The notes beneath the pieces were generated by a model. That model made no database searches. It had not been told where the DNA came from and was given only the letters and a program-made list of their open reading frames with translations. This document shows, piece after piece, positions 51,689 through 60,444 of a stretch of 64,000 nt of DNA. Location: the NCBI GenBank assembly GCA_902788705.1, contig CADALE010000001.1:62001-126000 (forward strand), written 5' to 3'. Within the stretch, counting starts at the first letter, position 1. Every line of letters starts with the position of its first letter. Both the position numbers and the translations under genes were made by a program. This DNA is from an uncultured Coriobacteriaceae bacterium. GTDB lineage: Bacteria; Actinomycetota; Coriobacteriia; Coriobacteriales; Atopobiaceae.

Positions 51689-52531
51689 CTATCCCTCGAA
51701 TGGATGGAACGTGGGCACCATCTTGTCGTAGGTGCAGAAGCCCTCGAAGCCCAGCGATGCCAAGTACCTCTGGAAATGTCGCAGGTAGGCGCCAAGATGC
51801 TCGGGCGCGTGACTGTCGGAGCCCAAGGTGATGATGCGTCCGCCCAGGTCGCGGTACAGCCGCAGGACCTCCTCGGCGGGCTGGCTGTCCTTCAGCCCAT
51901 AGCGGACGGACGAGGTGTTGAGCTCGATGCCCTTGCCCTGCGCAATCACGTGCTCGAGTGTGGCAGCGACGAGGTCGCGGTTTGCCGGGAAGTCCAGGAT
52001 GCCAGCCGGGTCGTAGCGTTTGATTAGGTCGAGGTGCGCCAGCACGCTCCAATGCTCGAAGCCTGTGGTCACGTCATAAAGCTCCTGGTAGTAGGCGTGG
52101 TTGTACTCCTCTTGCGTGCGTCCCTCCTGGAACTCGCCCGTCCAGAACTCCTGGTCGCCCACCTGGTGGATGGAGAGCAGCGTGAAGTCAAGCTGGCTGC
52201 CCCACGTGTCCCACAGGGCGTTGAACTGCGGAATCGTGTGCGTCTGCACGCCAAACTCAAGGCCCGTCTTAATGACGAGGCGCCCGGTCCACTGCTCGCG
52301 CAGCTGGGCGATGCAGGGAAAGTACGCGTCGTAGTCCACGTTCAGCACGCGCTGGCCAGACATCACCTTGGCCGAGAGCGCCTGGTCCCAGTCCGGCTTG
52401 ATGCCGTAGTCCACGTGGTCGGTGAAGCAGATCTCGTCGAGGTTCTGCTTCCAGGCGTCGTGCGCCACCTGCGCGGGGTCGTACCAGGAGTCGTCGGAGA
52501 ACATGCAGTGAACGTGGTAGTCGGCGAGCAT
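51689..52531 (-). CDS. PHP-domain histidinol-phosphatase-like protein
   Basis: 280 aa. MLADYHVHCMFSDDS (H-x-H metal motif), CFTDHVDYG, and the later ELNTSSVRYGLK and SDSHAPEHLG are PHP-family metal sites. The HisJ/HisK-type enzymes hydrolyse histidinol phosphate; related PHP proteins act on other phosphomonoesters. The start at 52531 has AAAGGATG; the longer frame runs through a simple repeat and is rejected. It is convergent with the antitoxin and has no his genes around it. Confidence 0.85.
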   Translation of the reverse strand: MLADYHVHCMFSDDSWYDPAQVAHDAWKQNLDEICFTDHVDYGIKPDWDQALSAKVMSGQRVLNVDYDAYFPCIAQLREQWTGRLVIKTGLEFGVQTHTIPQFNALWDTWGSQLDFTLLSIHQVGDQEFWTGEFQEGRTQEEYNHAYYQELYDVTTGFEHWSVLAHLDLIKRYDPAGILDFPANRDLVAATLEHVIAQGKGIELNTSSVRYGLKDSQPAEEVLRLYRDLGGRIITLGSDSHAPEHLGAYLRHFQRYLASLGFEGFCTYDKMVPTFHPFEG

Positions 52532-52544
52532 GGCGCATCCTTTC

Positions 52545-52610
52545 GTGGACGTGGGTGCGGGCGTGGACACGGGCGTTGGCACGGACGCGGGCGTGGGCAT
52601 AGGCGTGGTT
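52545..52610. repeat. GGGCGTG-type low-complexity stretch
   Basis: Irregular hexanucleotide-like repetition (GGGCGTGGACAC, GGGCGTTGGCAC and similar) just upstream of the PHP start, within its leader. Confidence 0.7.
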
Positions 52611-52799
52611 CCATTATGGCCCGTGTTTGCCGACGCATCCAGTCACGCGACGCCTGTCTTTTTGTGTGCCGCGATGGGTACGGTCAAAGGAGGGGAGCGT
52701 GCGCAGGCGGTGGTTCGCGGGCCCGTGCCGTACAATGTCGGCAGGCACGATGGCATGGCTTGCTCATGTCCGTGGATGCGATGGGGGAGGGAGCGCGTC

Positions 52800-53009
52800 G
52801 TGCGAATCCGGTGGGTGGATGGATTTGAGATTAGCGCCGTTGTTCGCGAGGGTGAGGTTGTCGTGTCCGCCAACCGGGAGGGCTTGCTCTCCCTGGCCAG
52901 CATACTGACTGATTTGGCAAACGAGCAGCCTGGTGCCCATGTCCACCTTGATGAGTACAACGCTTTGGAGGAGGGCTCTGCCGAGCTCATCATCGAGCAT
53001 ACTGACTGA
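52800..53009 (+). CDS. Small immunity-like protein (Imm32-type)
   Basis: 69 aa with a GTG start at 52800 after GGGGGAGGG. The sequence EVVVSANREGLLSLASILTDLANEQPGAHVHLDEYNALEEGSAELIIEHTD has the Imm32 layout: a GL-x-x-L-A helix followed by an H-x-HLD motif and a final SELII-like strand. Imm32 proteins neutralise polymorphic toxins. No toxin is directly beside it; the nearest are 2-4 kb upstream. TACAAT at 52731-52736 could be its -10. The longer in-frame reading to 52530 is not supported. Confidence 0.55.
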   Translation: MRIRWVDGFEISAVVREGEVVVSANREGLLSLASILTDLANEQPGAHVHLDEYNALEEGSAELIIEHTD

Positions 53010-53148
53010 CGGCGACATCCCGCTCGCGCTGGCGCCAGCGCCTCGCCGTACCCCACCGACAGCCTGCCGCGAGCACAAAGAATCGTCGTTTGAAGCGATG
53101 CTTTGCGCCGGCGCCCGCCTGCGAGCCAGCGCCGCTGTCCACCAGCTT

Positions 53149-53157
53149 TGCTATAGT
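53149..53157 (+). promoter_or_regulatory. Extended -10 promoter for the 53203 gene
   Basis: TG-C-TATAGT, 45 nt before the ATG. Confidence 0.55.
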
Positions 53158-53202
53158 GTCCCTGCGGCACGGCTCCGCGAATGCGATGCGAAAGGCTGAA
53201 AC

Positions 53203-54627
53203 ATGGGCAGAAGGAAGGGCGCCCACCCATCCAAGGGCGCGAAAAGCTACAACGTAGCCTACTGCTACCTGCCGTTCGTTAACGAAGCGCTCCCTGACGA
53301 CACCGCCTACTCGCGCTTCGTTGACGCTCTCGAGAAGTCCGAGGCCTGGGAGGCGGTGGACGAACGCCCCAGCTACCTCTTCCGCTACATCGGCGACAAG
53401 TACGACCGATCCTCGCCGGACTGCCAGTGTCACGTGTATCGCCTCACGCGCACCACCACCATCGAACTTGGCTTCAGCCGCTCCCGCCAGTGGGAGCCGG
53501 CACCCGTCAGCCTGCCCGACCCCGAGGGCGACAGGCGCTTTGACGTACAGGACGTGTTCTGCTGCGCCTTCAGCACATCGGTGTGCATCCTCATCCTCAA
53601 GCTGCGCTTCGCGACCGACGACCCCTACATGGTGGCCGACCTGCTCTATAACCTCAAGAAGGTGCGCAGGCAGGGCATCGTTCCTGTAGGCGGCGGCGAG
53701 TTTGGCTCAATCGCCAAGGTGGCCCACGATTCGGAGGGTGGCCTCCCGCTCACGTCCATCGGTGGCGAGGTGCTCTCCCGCACCGGAGTCTCCTTTGGCC
53801 CGCGGTTCTTCTTCTACGCGAGCGAGGGCAAGGAGCACATGAACGTGCTGCTGCACGTATCCATCCCCGACGACGCGGGCGTGGACGCCGAGCGGCTCCT
53901 CTTCTACCTGGGCAACACCTACCGCCGCACCTTCGACTACGATCGGCGCCACTCTCTGCCCATCTCGATGCACTGGGCCTCGAAGACGACGGCCTGGTCG
54001 TACTCGCCCGAGGCGGTGGCGTGCCTCACCATGCCCTCGCGCGCCGACACCGACGACGCGAAGGCCTTCGTGATGGATGGCTTCCGCAACAACTTCACCC
54101 ACCACTACCAGTTTCTCTACCTGCTGCTTCTTCACCAGAAGTACGAGTACTACCGCCTGCTGATGAAGATTGGCGCGGGCGAGCAGCGCAATCGCGAGCA
54201 GCTTGAGGCGTTTCGCCACGAGCTGGAGATCTTCCGCGCCAACTTCGTGTTCGCGCGGGTGTCCGAGACCCAGCAGTACCAGGCGCTGTACGGCGCGGTG
54301 GCAAACGAGCTGCAGCTGAGGGAGATGGACCGCGACGCAGGCGAGCCCATCCGCGCCTTGCGCGAGATGCGGCGTGACGACGAGGCTGAGTCCCGCCAGG
54401 CCGAGGAGCTGGCCGAGCGCGAGAGCGACCGCCGCATGGAGCGCGCCCTCAACGCCGTGACGGTCGTGGCCATCGTGTCGGCCCTGCTGGACGGCCTGGA
54501 CCTGATAGGGAAGTACGTTCCGCCCACGGAGAAGACCTCGGGGCTGAAGGTGCTGCTTCAGCTGGCGCTGACGGCCATCCTGGTGGGCGAGGCAGCCTGG
54601 CTCCTCAACGAGATTCGCCGGCACTAG
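53203..54627 (+). CDS. Unknown protein with C-terminal membrane spans
   Basis: 474 aa, no family recognised. The first ~300 residues are a globular domain rich in aromatic and Arg residues (NVAYCYLPFVNEALPDDTAYSRF, VYRLTRTTTIELGFSRSRQWEP). Residues ~310-420 are a long helical, charged region with an RDDEAESRQAEELAERESDRRMERA coiled coil. Two membrane segments follow (~425-447, NAVTVVAIVSALLDGLDLIGKYV, and ~455-472). The order soluble domain, helical stalk, paired spans recalls CorA-like channels, but no GMN motif is present. GAAAGG precedes the ATG. Its neighbours make a conflict-system role possible. Confidence 0.65.
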   Translation: MGRRKGAHPSKGAKSYNVAYCYLPFVNEALPDDTAYSRFVDALEKSEAWEAVDERPSYLFRYIGDKYDRSSPDCQCHVYRLTRTTTIELGFSRSRQWEPAPVSLPDPEGDRRFDVQDVFCCAFSTSVCILILKLRFATDDPYMVADLLYNLKKVRRQGIVPVGGGEFGSIAKVAHDSEGGLPLTSIGGEVLSRTGVSFGPRFFFYASEGKEHMNVLLHVSIPDDAGVDAERLLFYLGNTYRRTFDYDRRHSLPISMHWASKTTAWSYSPEAVACLTMPSRADTDDAKAFVMDGFRNNFTHHYQFLYLLLLHQKYEYYRLLMKIGAGEQRNREQLEAFRHELEIFRANFVFARVSETQQYQALYGAVANELQLREMDRDAGEPIRALREMRRDDEAESRQAEELAERESDRRMERALNAVTVVAIVSALLDGLDLIGKYVPPTEKTSGLKVLLQLALTAILVGEAAWLLNEIRRH

Positions 54628-54673
54628 TCGGCGGCTCGGACGTTCGAATGCCCAAGCGCGACGAAAGGCGCAG

Positions 54674-55558
54674 CTAGCGCATTTGGACCGAGGTCCAGCT
54701 CTCGAAGACGTCCTCCTCCATGCGCACCATGCCGTGCGGCAGCATGACCGAGCGCAGCGACGTGCAGCCCTTGAATGCCGCGGTGCGCAGGGTCTCCAGC
54801 CGCTCGGGCAGCGTGACGGAGCCAAGTGCCGTGCAGTCCATGAAGGCCCAGCGCCCGATGAGCCTGACGTTGGCGGGGATGCTCACCGAGGTGAGCGAGG
54901 TGCAGCTCTGGAAGGCTCGGTCGCCGATGATCTCGATTCCCTCGGGCAGTGCGATGGCCCTGAGGGCGGAGCATCCCCTGAACGTGCAGGCACGGATGCT
55001 CCAAAGTCCGTCCGGAAGCGAGATGGCCGAGAGGGACGCGCACCCGTCGAACACGCTGTCCTCCAGCATGTCAAGACCAGCAGGCAGCGTGGCCGACTTG
55101 AGCGAGGTGCAGCCGCTGAACACATGTCCATAGAGATGGCGCAGCCCATCGGGAAGCTCGATGGAGGCAAGCGCGGTGCAGCCCGAAAACGCCCATTCGC
55201 TGATGCGCTCGAGGCTCGCGGGAAGCGCGATCGACCTCAGCGACGCGCACCACTCGAACGCTTGGGGGCCGATTACCTTGAGCGTGTTGGGCAGCGATAC
55301 CGTGTCGAGGGCTCGGCAGTCGAAGAAGGCACCATCGCCAACCTTGGTGATGCCCTCCGCCAGCGTGATCGAGCGGAGCGCATGGCGCTTGAAGAAGGCG
55401 TGCTTGCCTATCTCGGTGATGGGGTGGCCGTCTACCTCGGCGGGCACGAAGGCCTCGGCCCCATTGTCCTGCCAGGACGTGACCACGGCGTGGCCGTCGT
55501 CGTTAAGTGCGTAGAAGAACGTGCCTGCATCATGGTTTACCTGCGCGTCATTGCCCAT
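54674..55558 (-). CDS. BspA-type leucine-rich repeat protein
   Basis: 294 aa. At least nine LRR_5 units with the pattern I-x-x-x-AF-x-x-C-x-x-L-x-S-I-x-L-P-x-x-L (for example SEWAFSGCTALASIELPDGLRHL). LRR_5 domains bind proteins or carbohydrates and often lie on the cell surface, but this one has no signal peptide or anchor, so it should be cytosolic. It follows the VirD4-like gene by 62 nt in the same direction and may be an adaptor for it. Confidence 0.88.
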   Translation of the reverse strand: MGNDAQVNHDAGTFFYALNDDGHAVVTSWQDNGAEAFVPAEVDGHPITEIGKHAFFKRHALRSITLAEGITKVGDGAFFDCRALDTVSLPNTLKVIGPQAFEWCASLRSIALPASLERISEWAFSGCTALASIELPDGLRHLYGHVFSGCTSLKSATLPAGLDMLEDSVFDGCASLSAISLPDGLWSIRACTFRGCSALRAIALPEGIEIIGDRAFQSCTSLTSVSIPANVRLIGRWAFMDCTALGSVTLPERLETLRTAAFKGCTSLRSVMLPHGMVRMEEDVFESWTSVQMR

Positions 55559-55620
55559 CGCTTACCTACCCTCCGTCACTTTCGGTCTGCCTCTGATTCG
55601 AGCTGCATGCCCAGCTGCCG

Positions 55621-57387
55621 CTATGCCTGCTCGTCGGCGCTCCCTTCGGCTGCTGCTGCCGTGCCGTCCTCCCCAGCGTCCTCTGCTGCGTCGGCGCCTT
55701 CTGCCTCGGCTGCCTCCTCCGCCTCCAGCTCGGCTATCTTCTGGTCGATTTCGCGGATCAGCGCGTCGATGTCAAGGTCGTCGGAGTCCCCGTCCCCATC
55801 CTCGTCAAGACCCAGGAAGTCGGGCAGAGGCCTCCTGCCAGCCCTCCGGTTAGGGGGCGGATCCAACGGCCTCGGCGGGCGGTGGGGAAACACAAACTGC
55901 TCCCTCTGCCACCCATCGTCCCTACGGTCATCCGGGAAAACGAACACCTTCCGCTCGATAGGCTCCTTCACGCTGGGCTCGGCCGTAGGCTCGACGGGCC
56001 GCGCATACTGCCCAACGTCCTTGAGCGGCGTCACGTAAGGCTTCAGGCTCGACAGGAACACAAGCGTCTCGGTCTCGGTGTCGCGCGTCTCCAGATGCTG
56101 CAGCTTCTCGACCGACAGCAGCGGGCGCACGCGGCCCGACTCCAGCTGTACCTCGCCTGTCAGCTCGCTGATGCGCTTGAGGAAGTCCAGCCCTCGCGAG
56201 CCCATGTACACCCAGGTGTCGCAGTTATCCAGGATGACGTCCTTCAGCTCGTTTCCGTACACGTTGGCCAGCTGCGCTGCAGACTGCAGCACCAGATGGA
56301 AGCGCATGTTTCGTGACCTCGACGCCGATACCAGCGCCTCCATGTCGGGGATGCGCGCCGGGAGGTTGCCCATCTCGTCAAGGATGAAGTCAACCCGGTT
56401 GGGCAGCGTGCCGCCATACTCGCGCTGGGCAAGGCTGATCATTGCGGACATCACCTGGTTGAGGATGCCCACCACCACCGGGCCAAAGGCGTGCGTCTCG
56501 TCGGGCGAGATCACGAACAGGGCGCGCCGCAGCTGCGAGAGCTCGCGCGCGTCGAAGTCGCTGCGGCTGAGGGTGTCCATCAGGTCGCGCTGGCCGGCGT
56601 AGAGCGCCATGGGCGAGCGGAACACCGAGAGGATCGAGGCCTGCGTGTCGTTTGGCGCGTTGACGGTTCCGCTCACGTTCTGTACGGCGATGCTGTCGGA
56701 GGGGAAGCGCTCGAAGAACTTCTTGAGCTTGGTCCCGCCCATGTCGCGCTCGCTGCCCACGCGGTCCATGATGGCGACGGACTCCAGCGTGAACTCATCG
56801 CGCTGCACGCCCGACTCAAGCATGCCCAGCGTGAGTCCCATGAAGTAGTCCACGGCCGAGTTGGGCCAGAAGGCGTCGTTGGTGGTCTGCGAAAGCGTGT
56901 CGAACATCGAGAGGGCGAAGTTGCGCAGGTACAGGAAGGCGCTGTCACGCCGGCCCATGCTCCACTCCGTCCAGGCGATGTCCAGCGGGTTGTAGCGGTT
57001 GGGACTGTGGGCGGTGTCGCGCAGGTCCAGCACGTACACCGTGTAGCCCGCAAGCTCAAGCAAGCCGCGGCAGGTGGCGTAGATCTCGCCCTTCATGTCG
57101 TTGACCACCAGGTTGTTTCCCGCGCAGATGTCGGAGAACAGGGTGGGGTACACGAAGCGCCTCGTCTTGCCGCGTCCGGTGGAGGCGAAGGTCACGGAGT
57201 GCGAGTCGTCGTTCATCACCTGCACGGTTCCGTCGGCGTTGCAGTGCACGACCGGGCCGCCGGCGGGGCACAGGTCCTGGGCGGCCTTCCACCCAAGGTC
57301 GGCGTTCAGGGCGCGGATGGCACCGTTGATGTCTACGTTTGTCGTGCAGGAACGAATCTCGTCCTCGCTTGCGAAGTGCCGCTGCAT
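55621..57387 (-). CDS. Soluble VirD4/TraG-like ATPase
   Basis: 588 aa. A type IV coupling-protein core: Walker A ASTGRGKT (68-75), VVNDMKGE, the NPLDIAW region, Walker B VDFILDEMGNLP (~332-343) with the sensor Gln in LVLQSAAQL, and YMGSRGLDFLKRISELTG. VirD4 proteins feed DNA or protein to type IV secretion channels. The usual N-terminal membrane spans are missing, and the C-terminus (~500-588) is acidic (DEDGDGDSDDLDID..., Glu/Ala-rich). No relaxase, VirB4 or channel gene is in the window. It starts 12 nt after the 57400 gene, with GGAGGCG as ribosome site. Confidence 0.85.
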   Translation of the reverse strand: MQRHFASEDEIRSCTTNVDINGAIRALNADLGWKAAQDLCPAGGPVVHCNADGTVQVMNDDSHSVTFASTGRGKTRRFVYPTLFSDICAGNNLVVNDMKGEIYATCRGLLELAGYTVYVLDLRDTAHSPNRYNPLDIAWTEWSMGRRDSAFLYLRNFALSMFDTLSQTTNDAFWPNSAVDYFMGLTLGMLESGVQRDEFTLESVAIMDRVGSERDMGGTKLKKFFERFPSDSIAVQNVSGTVNAPNDTQASILSVFRSPMALYAGQRDLMDTLSRSDFDARELSQLRRALFVISPDETHAFGPVVVGILNQVMSAMISLAQREYGGTLPNRVDFILDEMGNLPARIPDMEALVSASRSRNMRFHLVLQSAAQLANVYGNELKDVILDNCDTWVYMGSRGLDFLKRISELTGEVQLESGRVRPLLSVEKLQHLETRDTETETLVFLSSLKPYVTPLKDVGQYARPVEPTAEPSVKEPIERKVFVFPDDRRDDGWQREQFVFPHRPPRPLDPPPNRRAGRRPLPDFLGLDEDGDGDSDDLDIDALIREIDQKIAELEAEEAAEAEGADAAEDAGEDGTAAAAEGSADEQA

Positions 57388-57399
57388 GGGGCGCCTCCT

Positions 57400-58185
57400 C
57401 TAGAAGCCGATGATCTTGGTGCGTGCGGGCAGGGGAGTGAGCCTCTCGAACCGGTCGAAGGTCGTGTCCAGCGCGAGGCGCCCCTCCTCGATCTGGAAGT
57501 ACTCATGAAGGCTCGAGAGCGCACAGGACTTGATGAAGGAGTGGTTGGGCCGCCTGCCATGCGCGCACAGCTGCGAGATGCGCTCCCGCACGTAGTCCTC
57601 CAGCCCAAGGTACTTGCCGGGGCATTGCGAGTAGAACGAGGCCGTGAGGCTCTCGACGGAGGGGTAGTCAAGGCGTACGACCTCGATGCCGATGGCGCAG
57701 GTCTCGCGGATGGCGCGCACGAGGGGATCTGCCTCGCGGGCGTCATCGGTGTAGGCGATGAACACGAAGTCGGTCTCCGGATGGTCGATGACGTAGTCGG
57801 TGAGCCGTCTCCAGGTTGTGAACTCAGCCGCGAGGTTTGCGCCTAGCCACTCCGTGAGGTCGATGACGTCCACCCCAAAGAAGCCGTCGGTGATCTCGGA
57901 GACGTCGAAGGGCTCATCGACGAACTGCGCGTAGCGGGCCTCGCTGCCTTGGCGGGGGAAGGTGCGCGAGATGAAGTGCCTGCGTGGCGAGTCGCGGAAG
58001 CCCTGCTGGCTGTATGAGGCCTGCGCCAGCTCGCGAATCAGCTCGCGCTCGCCCACGTCGCGGATGGACGGAGCAACCACGAAGAGGTCGGGGCGAAGGT
58101 CACCGATCATCCAGGCCTCGAGCGAGAGGTACGTCTCCTTGTCGGTCTGGTAGGGCAGCGCGTCAAAGCTGTGGTGTTCGGGCAT
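57400..58185 (-). CDS. Unknown protein in operon with the VirD4-like ATPase
   Basis: 261 aa, not recognised. The middle (PDLFVVAPSIRDVGERELIRELAQ, TDYVIDHPETDFVFIAYTDDAREADPLVRAIRE) alternates strands and helices like a Rossmann or PIN-type fold; the C-terminal part (YVRERISQLCAHGRRPNHSFIKSCALSSLHEYF) is helical. No P-loop, metal motif or membrane span is seen. GAGGAGG precedes the ATG at 58185. It is first in the operon with the VirD4-like and LRR genes, so it is probably part of the same machine. An extended -10 (TGCTATCCT, minus strand, 58264-58272) lies 80 nt upstream. Confidence 0.7.
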   Translation of the reverse strand: MPEHHSFDALPYQTDKETYLSLEAWMIGDLRPDLFVVAPSIRDVGERELIRELAQASYSQQGFRDSPRRHFISRTFPRQGSEARYAQFVDEPFDVSEITDGFFGVDVIDLTEWLGANLAAEFTTWRRLTDYVIDHPETDFVFIAYTDDAREADPLVRAIRETCAIGIEVVRLDYPSVESLTASFYSQCPGKYLGLEDYVRERISQLCAHGRRPNHSFIKSCALSSLHEYFQIEEGRLALDTTFDRFERLTPLPARTKIIGF

Positions 58186-58505
58186 GGGGCCTCCTCGAGG
58201 TGGCGCGATGCATGTGCGTGCCTGGGATGTGCCGGGCGGCTGAGGGCTCGGCCGACGGGCACAAGGATAGCAGAGCGGGCTGGGCGCGGGCGATATGTCA
58301 CAGGTTGGCTCTCGTTCTGTGCCGCCCGCAATGGCGACGTTCGACAACCTTCGGTGGGGCTGCGCGCTAAGCTGGGGGCGTCCGGTCGGCGTGGCCTGAC
58401 GCATGCGTCGCCGGGCTCTATGATGGACGGGTGCATCTCACCCGCGACAACGACGCGCGGCTCATCGTGGCTATCAACCGTATGCGGCAGACAGGAGGTA
58501 TGGAC
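58186..58505. promoter_or_regulatory. Divergent promoter region
   Basis: 320 nt without a gene between divergent units. The minus strand has TG-C-TATCCT (58264-58272) for the VirD4 operon; the plus strand has TATGAT (58419-58424) for the transglutaminase-like gene. Nothing else is recognised. Confidence 0.45.
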
Positions 58506-59546
58506 ATGGTGGTTCCGCGCAGCCCTTACTATCGGCGCAATCGCCTGGACCCCCAGGCACAGGTGCGCTACGACCTCGTGGTGGGTGCCGTGCAAAGGCA
58601 CGAGGCGACCCTTCCGGAAGGCACGTCTTTTGCTGACTGGACGGCCGTAGCCGACCATCCGGAGCTCTTCTGGCTGGCGGGCCCCATCATGCAGGTGGAC
58701 GACGGAAGCTGGTCCATTCAGTATTATGACCTCACGGACGAGGAGATCGTCCGCGAGCAGGCAAGCGTCGATTGTGCGGCAGAGCGGCTGCTCGCGCATG
58801 CCCCCACGGGCGGCACCGATTGGGACAAGGCCCTCTACGTATACGAGACTGCCGTGCGGAGCGTCCGCTACCAGGAGGACACGGAGGGCGTCGCGCGTGC
58901 CGGGACCGACGCGACGGGCGTCTGGCAAAACGGTCGCGACTTCAGCCGCACCATCTGCGGCCCGCTCGTCGAGCACTGGGGCGTGTGCGCCGGCTATGCC
59001 GCCATGGTGCAGTACCTGCTGCAGCGCCTGGGCATCGAGTGCCTGTACGTGAGCAACGGCAAGCGGGGGATGGGCCACGCCTGGAACATCGCCTGCCTCG
59101 ACGGGCACTACTGCTTCATAGACGCCACCTTCGGGCGATCGTGGTCTCTGGACCAGACCGGGCTTCCCGCCTACGTCGCGCATGACTGGTTTGGCTTCTC
59201 GGCATCCGACCTTGGCCAGGTGGGCATCTACGACATGCTGCCCACCATCCCCTGGCCCGAGCATGTGGGGAGCGCGTGCGACTGGTATCGACGGACGGGC
59301 TGGTTTGTGGAAGGCTTCGACCCTGCCGCGGTGGATGGCCTGCTTGCGCGTGCCCGCGGCGAGAGGCTTGGCGTCATGGAGCTCAAGTGCCGTGGCGACG
59401 TCGTGCGCGATGAGGTGCAGGCCCGCCTTGAGGGACACCATGGGCTTGCGTGCTACCGGCACCGCCTTGGCGTGCTTGCCGTGCCGCTCGAGGGCAAGCC
59501 CCGGCTGGCCTACGTCGATGCGGACGACAGCATGGTGAGGCCCTGA
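58506..59546 (+). CDS. Transglutaminase-fold protein
   Basis: 346 aa. The catalytic triad is readable: C161 in HWGVCAGYA, H191 in GMGHAWNIA, D206 in CFIDATFG. This is the bacterial transglutaminase/protease-like superfamily, which cleaves or crosslinks peptides. The flanks (1-90 and ~230-346) are specific to this protein. No signal peptide, so it acts in the cytosol or is exported by an unknown route. The ATG at 58506 has AGGAGG 7 nt upstream; the one at 58500 is too near. It could be an effector-processing protease or a toxin; the context does not decide. Confidence 0.8.
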   Translation: MVVPRSPYYRRNRLDPQAQVRYDLVVGAVQRHEATLPEGTSFADWTAVADHPELFWLAGPIMQVDDGSWSIQYYDLTDEEIVREQASVDCAAERLLAHAPTGGTDWDKALYVYETAVRSVRYQEDTEGVARAGTDATGVWQNGRDFSRTICGPLVEHWGVCAGYAAMVQYLLQRLGIECLYVSNGKRGMGHAWNIACLDGHYCFIDATFGRSWSLDQTGLPAYVAHDWFGFSASDLGQVGIYDMLPTIPWPEHVGSACDWYRRTGWFVEGFDPAAVDGLLARARGERLGVMELKCRGDVVRDEVQARLEGHHGLACYRHRLGVLAVPLEGKPRLAYVDADDSMVRP

Positions 59547-59607
59547 CGCCATCGCAGGCTGGCTTGCCCCCATTTGCAGAGTTTGCGCAAAGGCGGTTGC
59601 CGCCAAC

Positions 59608-59616
59608 TGCTAAGGT
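59608..59616 (+). promoter_or_regulatory. Extended -10 promoter for the YbjN-like gene
   Basis: TG-C-TAAGGT, 40 nt before the ATG at 59656. Confidence 0.45.
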
Positions 59617-59655
59617 GGTGCGCAGTTCAAGCAACCGTGTCAATGGGAGGTCAGC

Positions 59656-60192
59656 ATGGCATCCGCACCGCAGCTCCGCGACGAGTTCACCGCCTACCTT
59701 GATACCCGCGGGTATCGCTATCAGGTGGTGGATCAGGCCAACAACGTTGTCCACCTGGGATTTTCCTCCCAGTCCAGTTCGTTTGTCACCGACATCTTCG
59801 TCGACTTCGACGAGGAGCCGGATGCCGAGGGTATCGCGTGCGTCCACTTCAAGGCCGAGCGCTTCGCCCGCTGCAGCGACGAGAACGTGGCATCCGTAAT
59901 CGTGCGCCTGAACGACCTGAACGCCCAGTTCCGCTGGGTCAAGTTCTGGCTGGACAAGCGCAACAACTACCTGAACGCCGACGCTGACGCCATGATCTTC
60001 GAGGGCACCTCGGCTCGCGAGTGCCTGTCGTACGTGCTGCACGTGTCGCAGATCGTGCTGAGGGGCTACGAGGAGCTGGGCGACCTCGTGGTAAACGTCA
60101 ACAACGGCGGTGGTGGCGACGGCAGCGACGACACCAGCCCGGAGGAGCTGATGCGGATGATCGATGCTCTGAAGAAGATGCTCGGCCAGTAA
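59656..60192 (+). CDS. YbjN-like domain protein
   Basis: 178 aa. Residues ~5-140 fit the YbjN fold, which resembles type III secretion chaperones: an N-terminal helix (LRDEFTAYLDTRG), a sheet (VVHLGFSSQSSSFVTDIFVDFDEE), a second helix and a final AMIFEGTSARECLSYVLHVSQIVLRGYEEL. A Gly/Asp linker and a short C-terminal helix (EELMRMIDALKKMLG) follow. YbjN proteins are often chaperones or regulators of unknown target. GGGAGG precedes the ATG. Chaperone-like behaviour towards island proteins is inference. Confidence 0.65.
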   Translation: MASAPQLRDEFTAYLDTRGYRYQVVDQANNVVHLGFSSQSSSFVTDIFVDFDEEPDAEGIACVHFKAERFARCSDENVASVIVRLNDLNAQFRWVKFWLDKRNNYLNADADAMIFEGTSARECLSYVLHVSQIVLRGYEELGDLVVNVNNGGGGDGSDDTSPEELMRMIDALKKMLGQ

Positions 60193-60229
60193 GGCGAGCA
60201 AGACCAAGTCGGCTTGACGGGAGGGGCAC

Positions 60230-60257
60230 GGTGGCCAGCGCCATCGTGCCCCTCCTT
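60230..60257 (+). terminator. Terminator after the YbjN-like gene
   Basis: A perfect 11-bp stem GGAGGGGCACG/CGTGCCCCTCC (60230-60240/60245-60255) whose 4-nt interval is GTGG-type sequence that can extend the pairing; it is followed by TT only. Confidence 0.55.
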
Positions 60258-60391
60258 CGCGTGCGGAGCCCGTTGCCTGTTGGGAGCGCCTCCGACAGCG
60301 GAGGTCCGCGAGGTGCCGGGAGCGCTGCAACCACGCCGCGCTTCCGACACCGCGCCCAACCCGTTGGCAAGCCAAGGGCCCCCGGTTGGGG

Positions 60392-60400
60392 TGCTATACT
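60392..60400 (+). promoter_or_regulatory. Extended -10 promoter for the RyR-domain gene
   Basis: TG-C-TATACT, about 45 nt before the start. Confidence 0.6.
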
Positions 60401-60444
60401 CGTTGGGTTCCTGCGATTTCCCGACCGGAGAGGTGGTGCCCACC

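Noticed and set aside
53203..54627. CorA-type Mg2+ channel
   Set aside because: The domain order is similar, but the GMN signature between the two membrane spans is missing.
55621..57387. Integrative conjugative element
   Set aside because: A VirD4-like gene is present, but no relaxase, VirB4, integrase or attachment site was found within the window.
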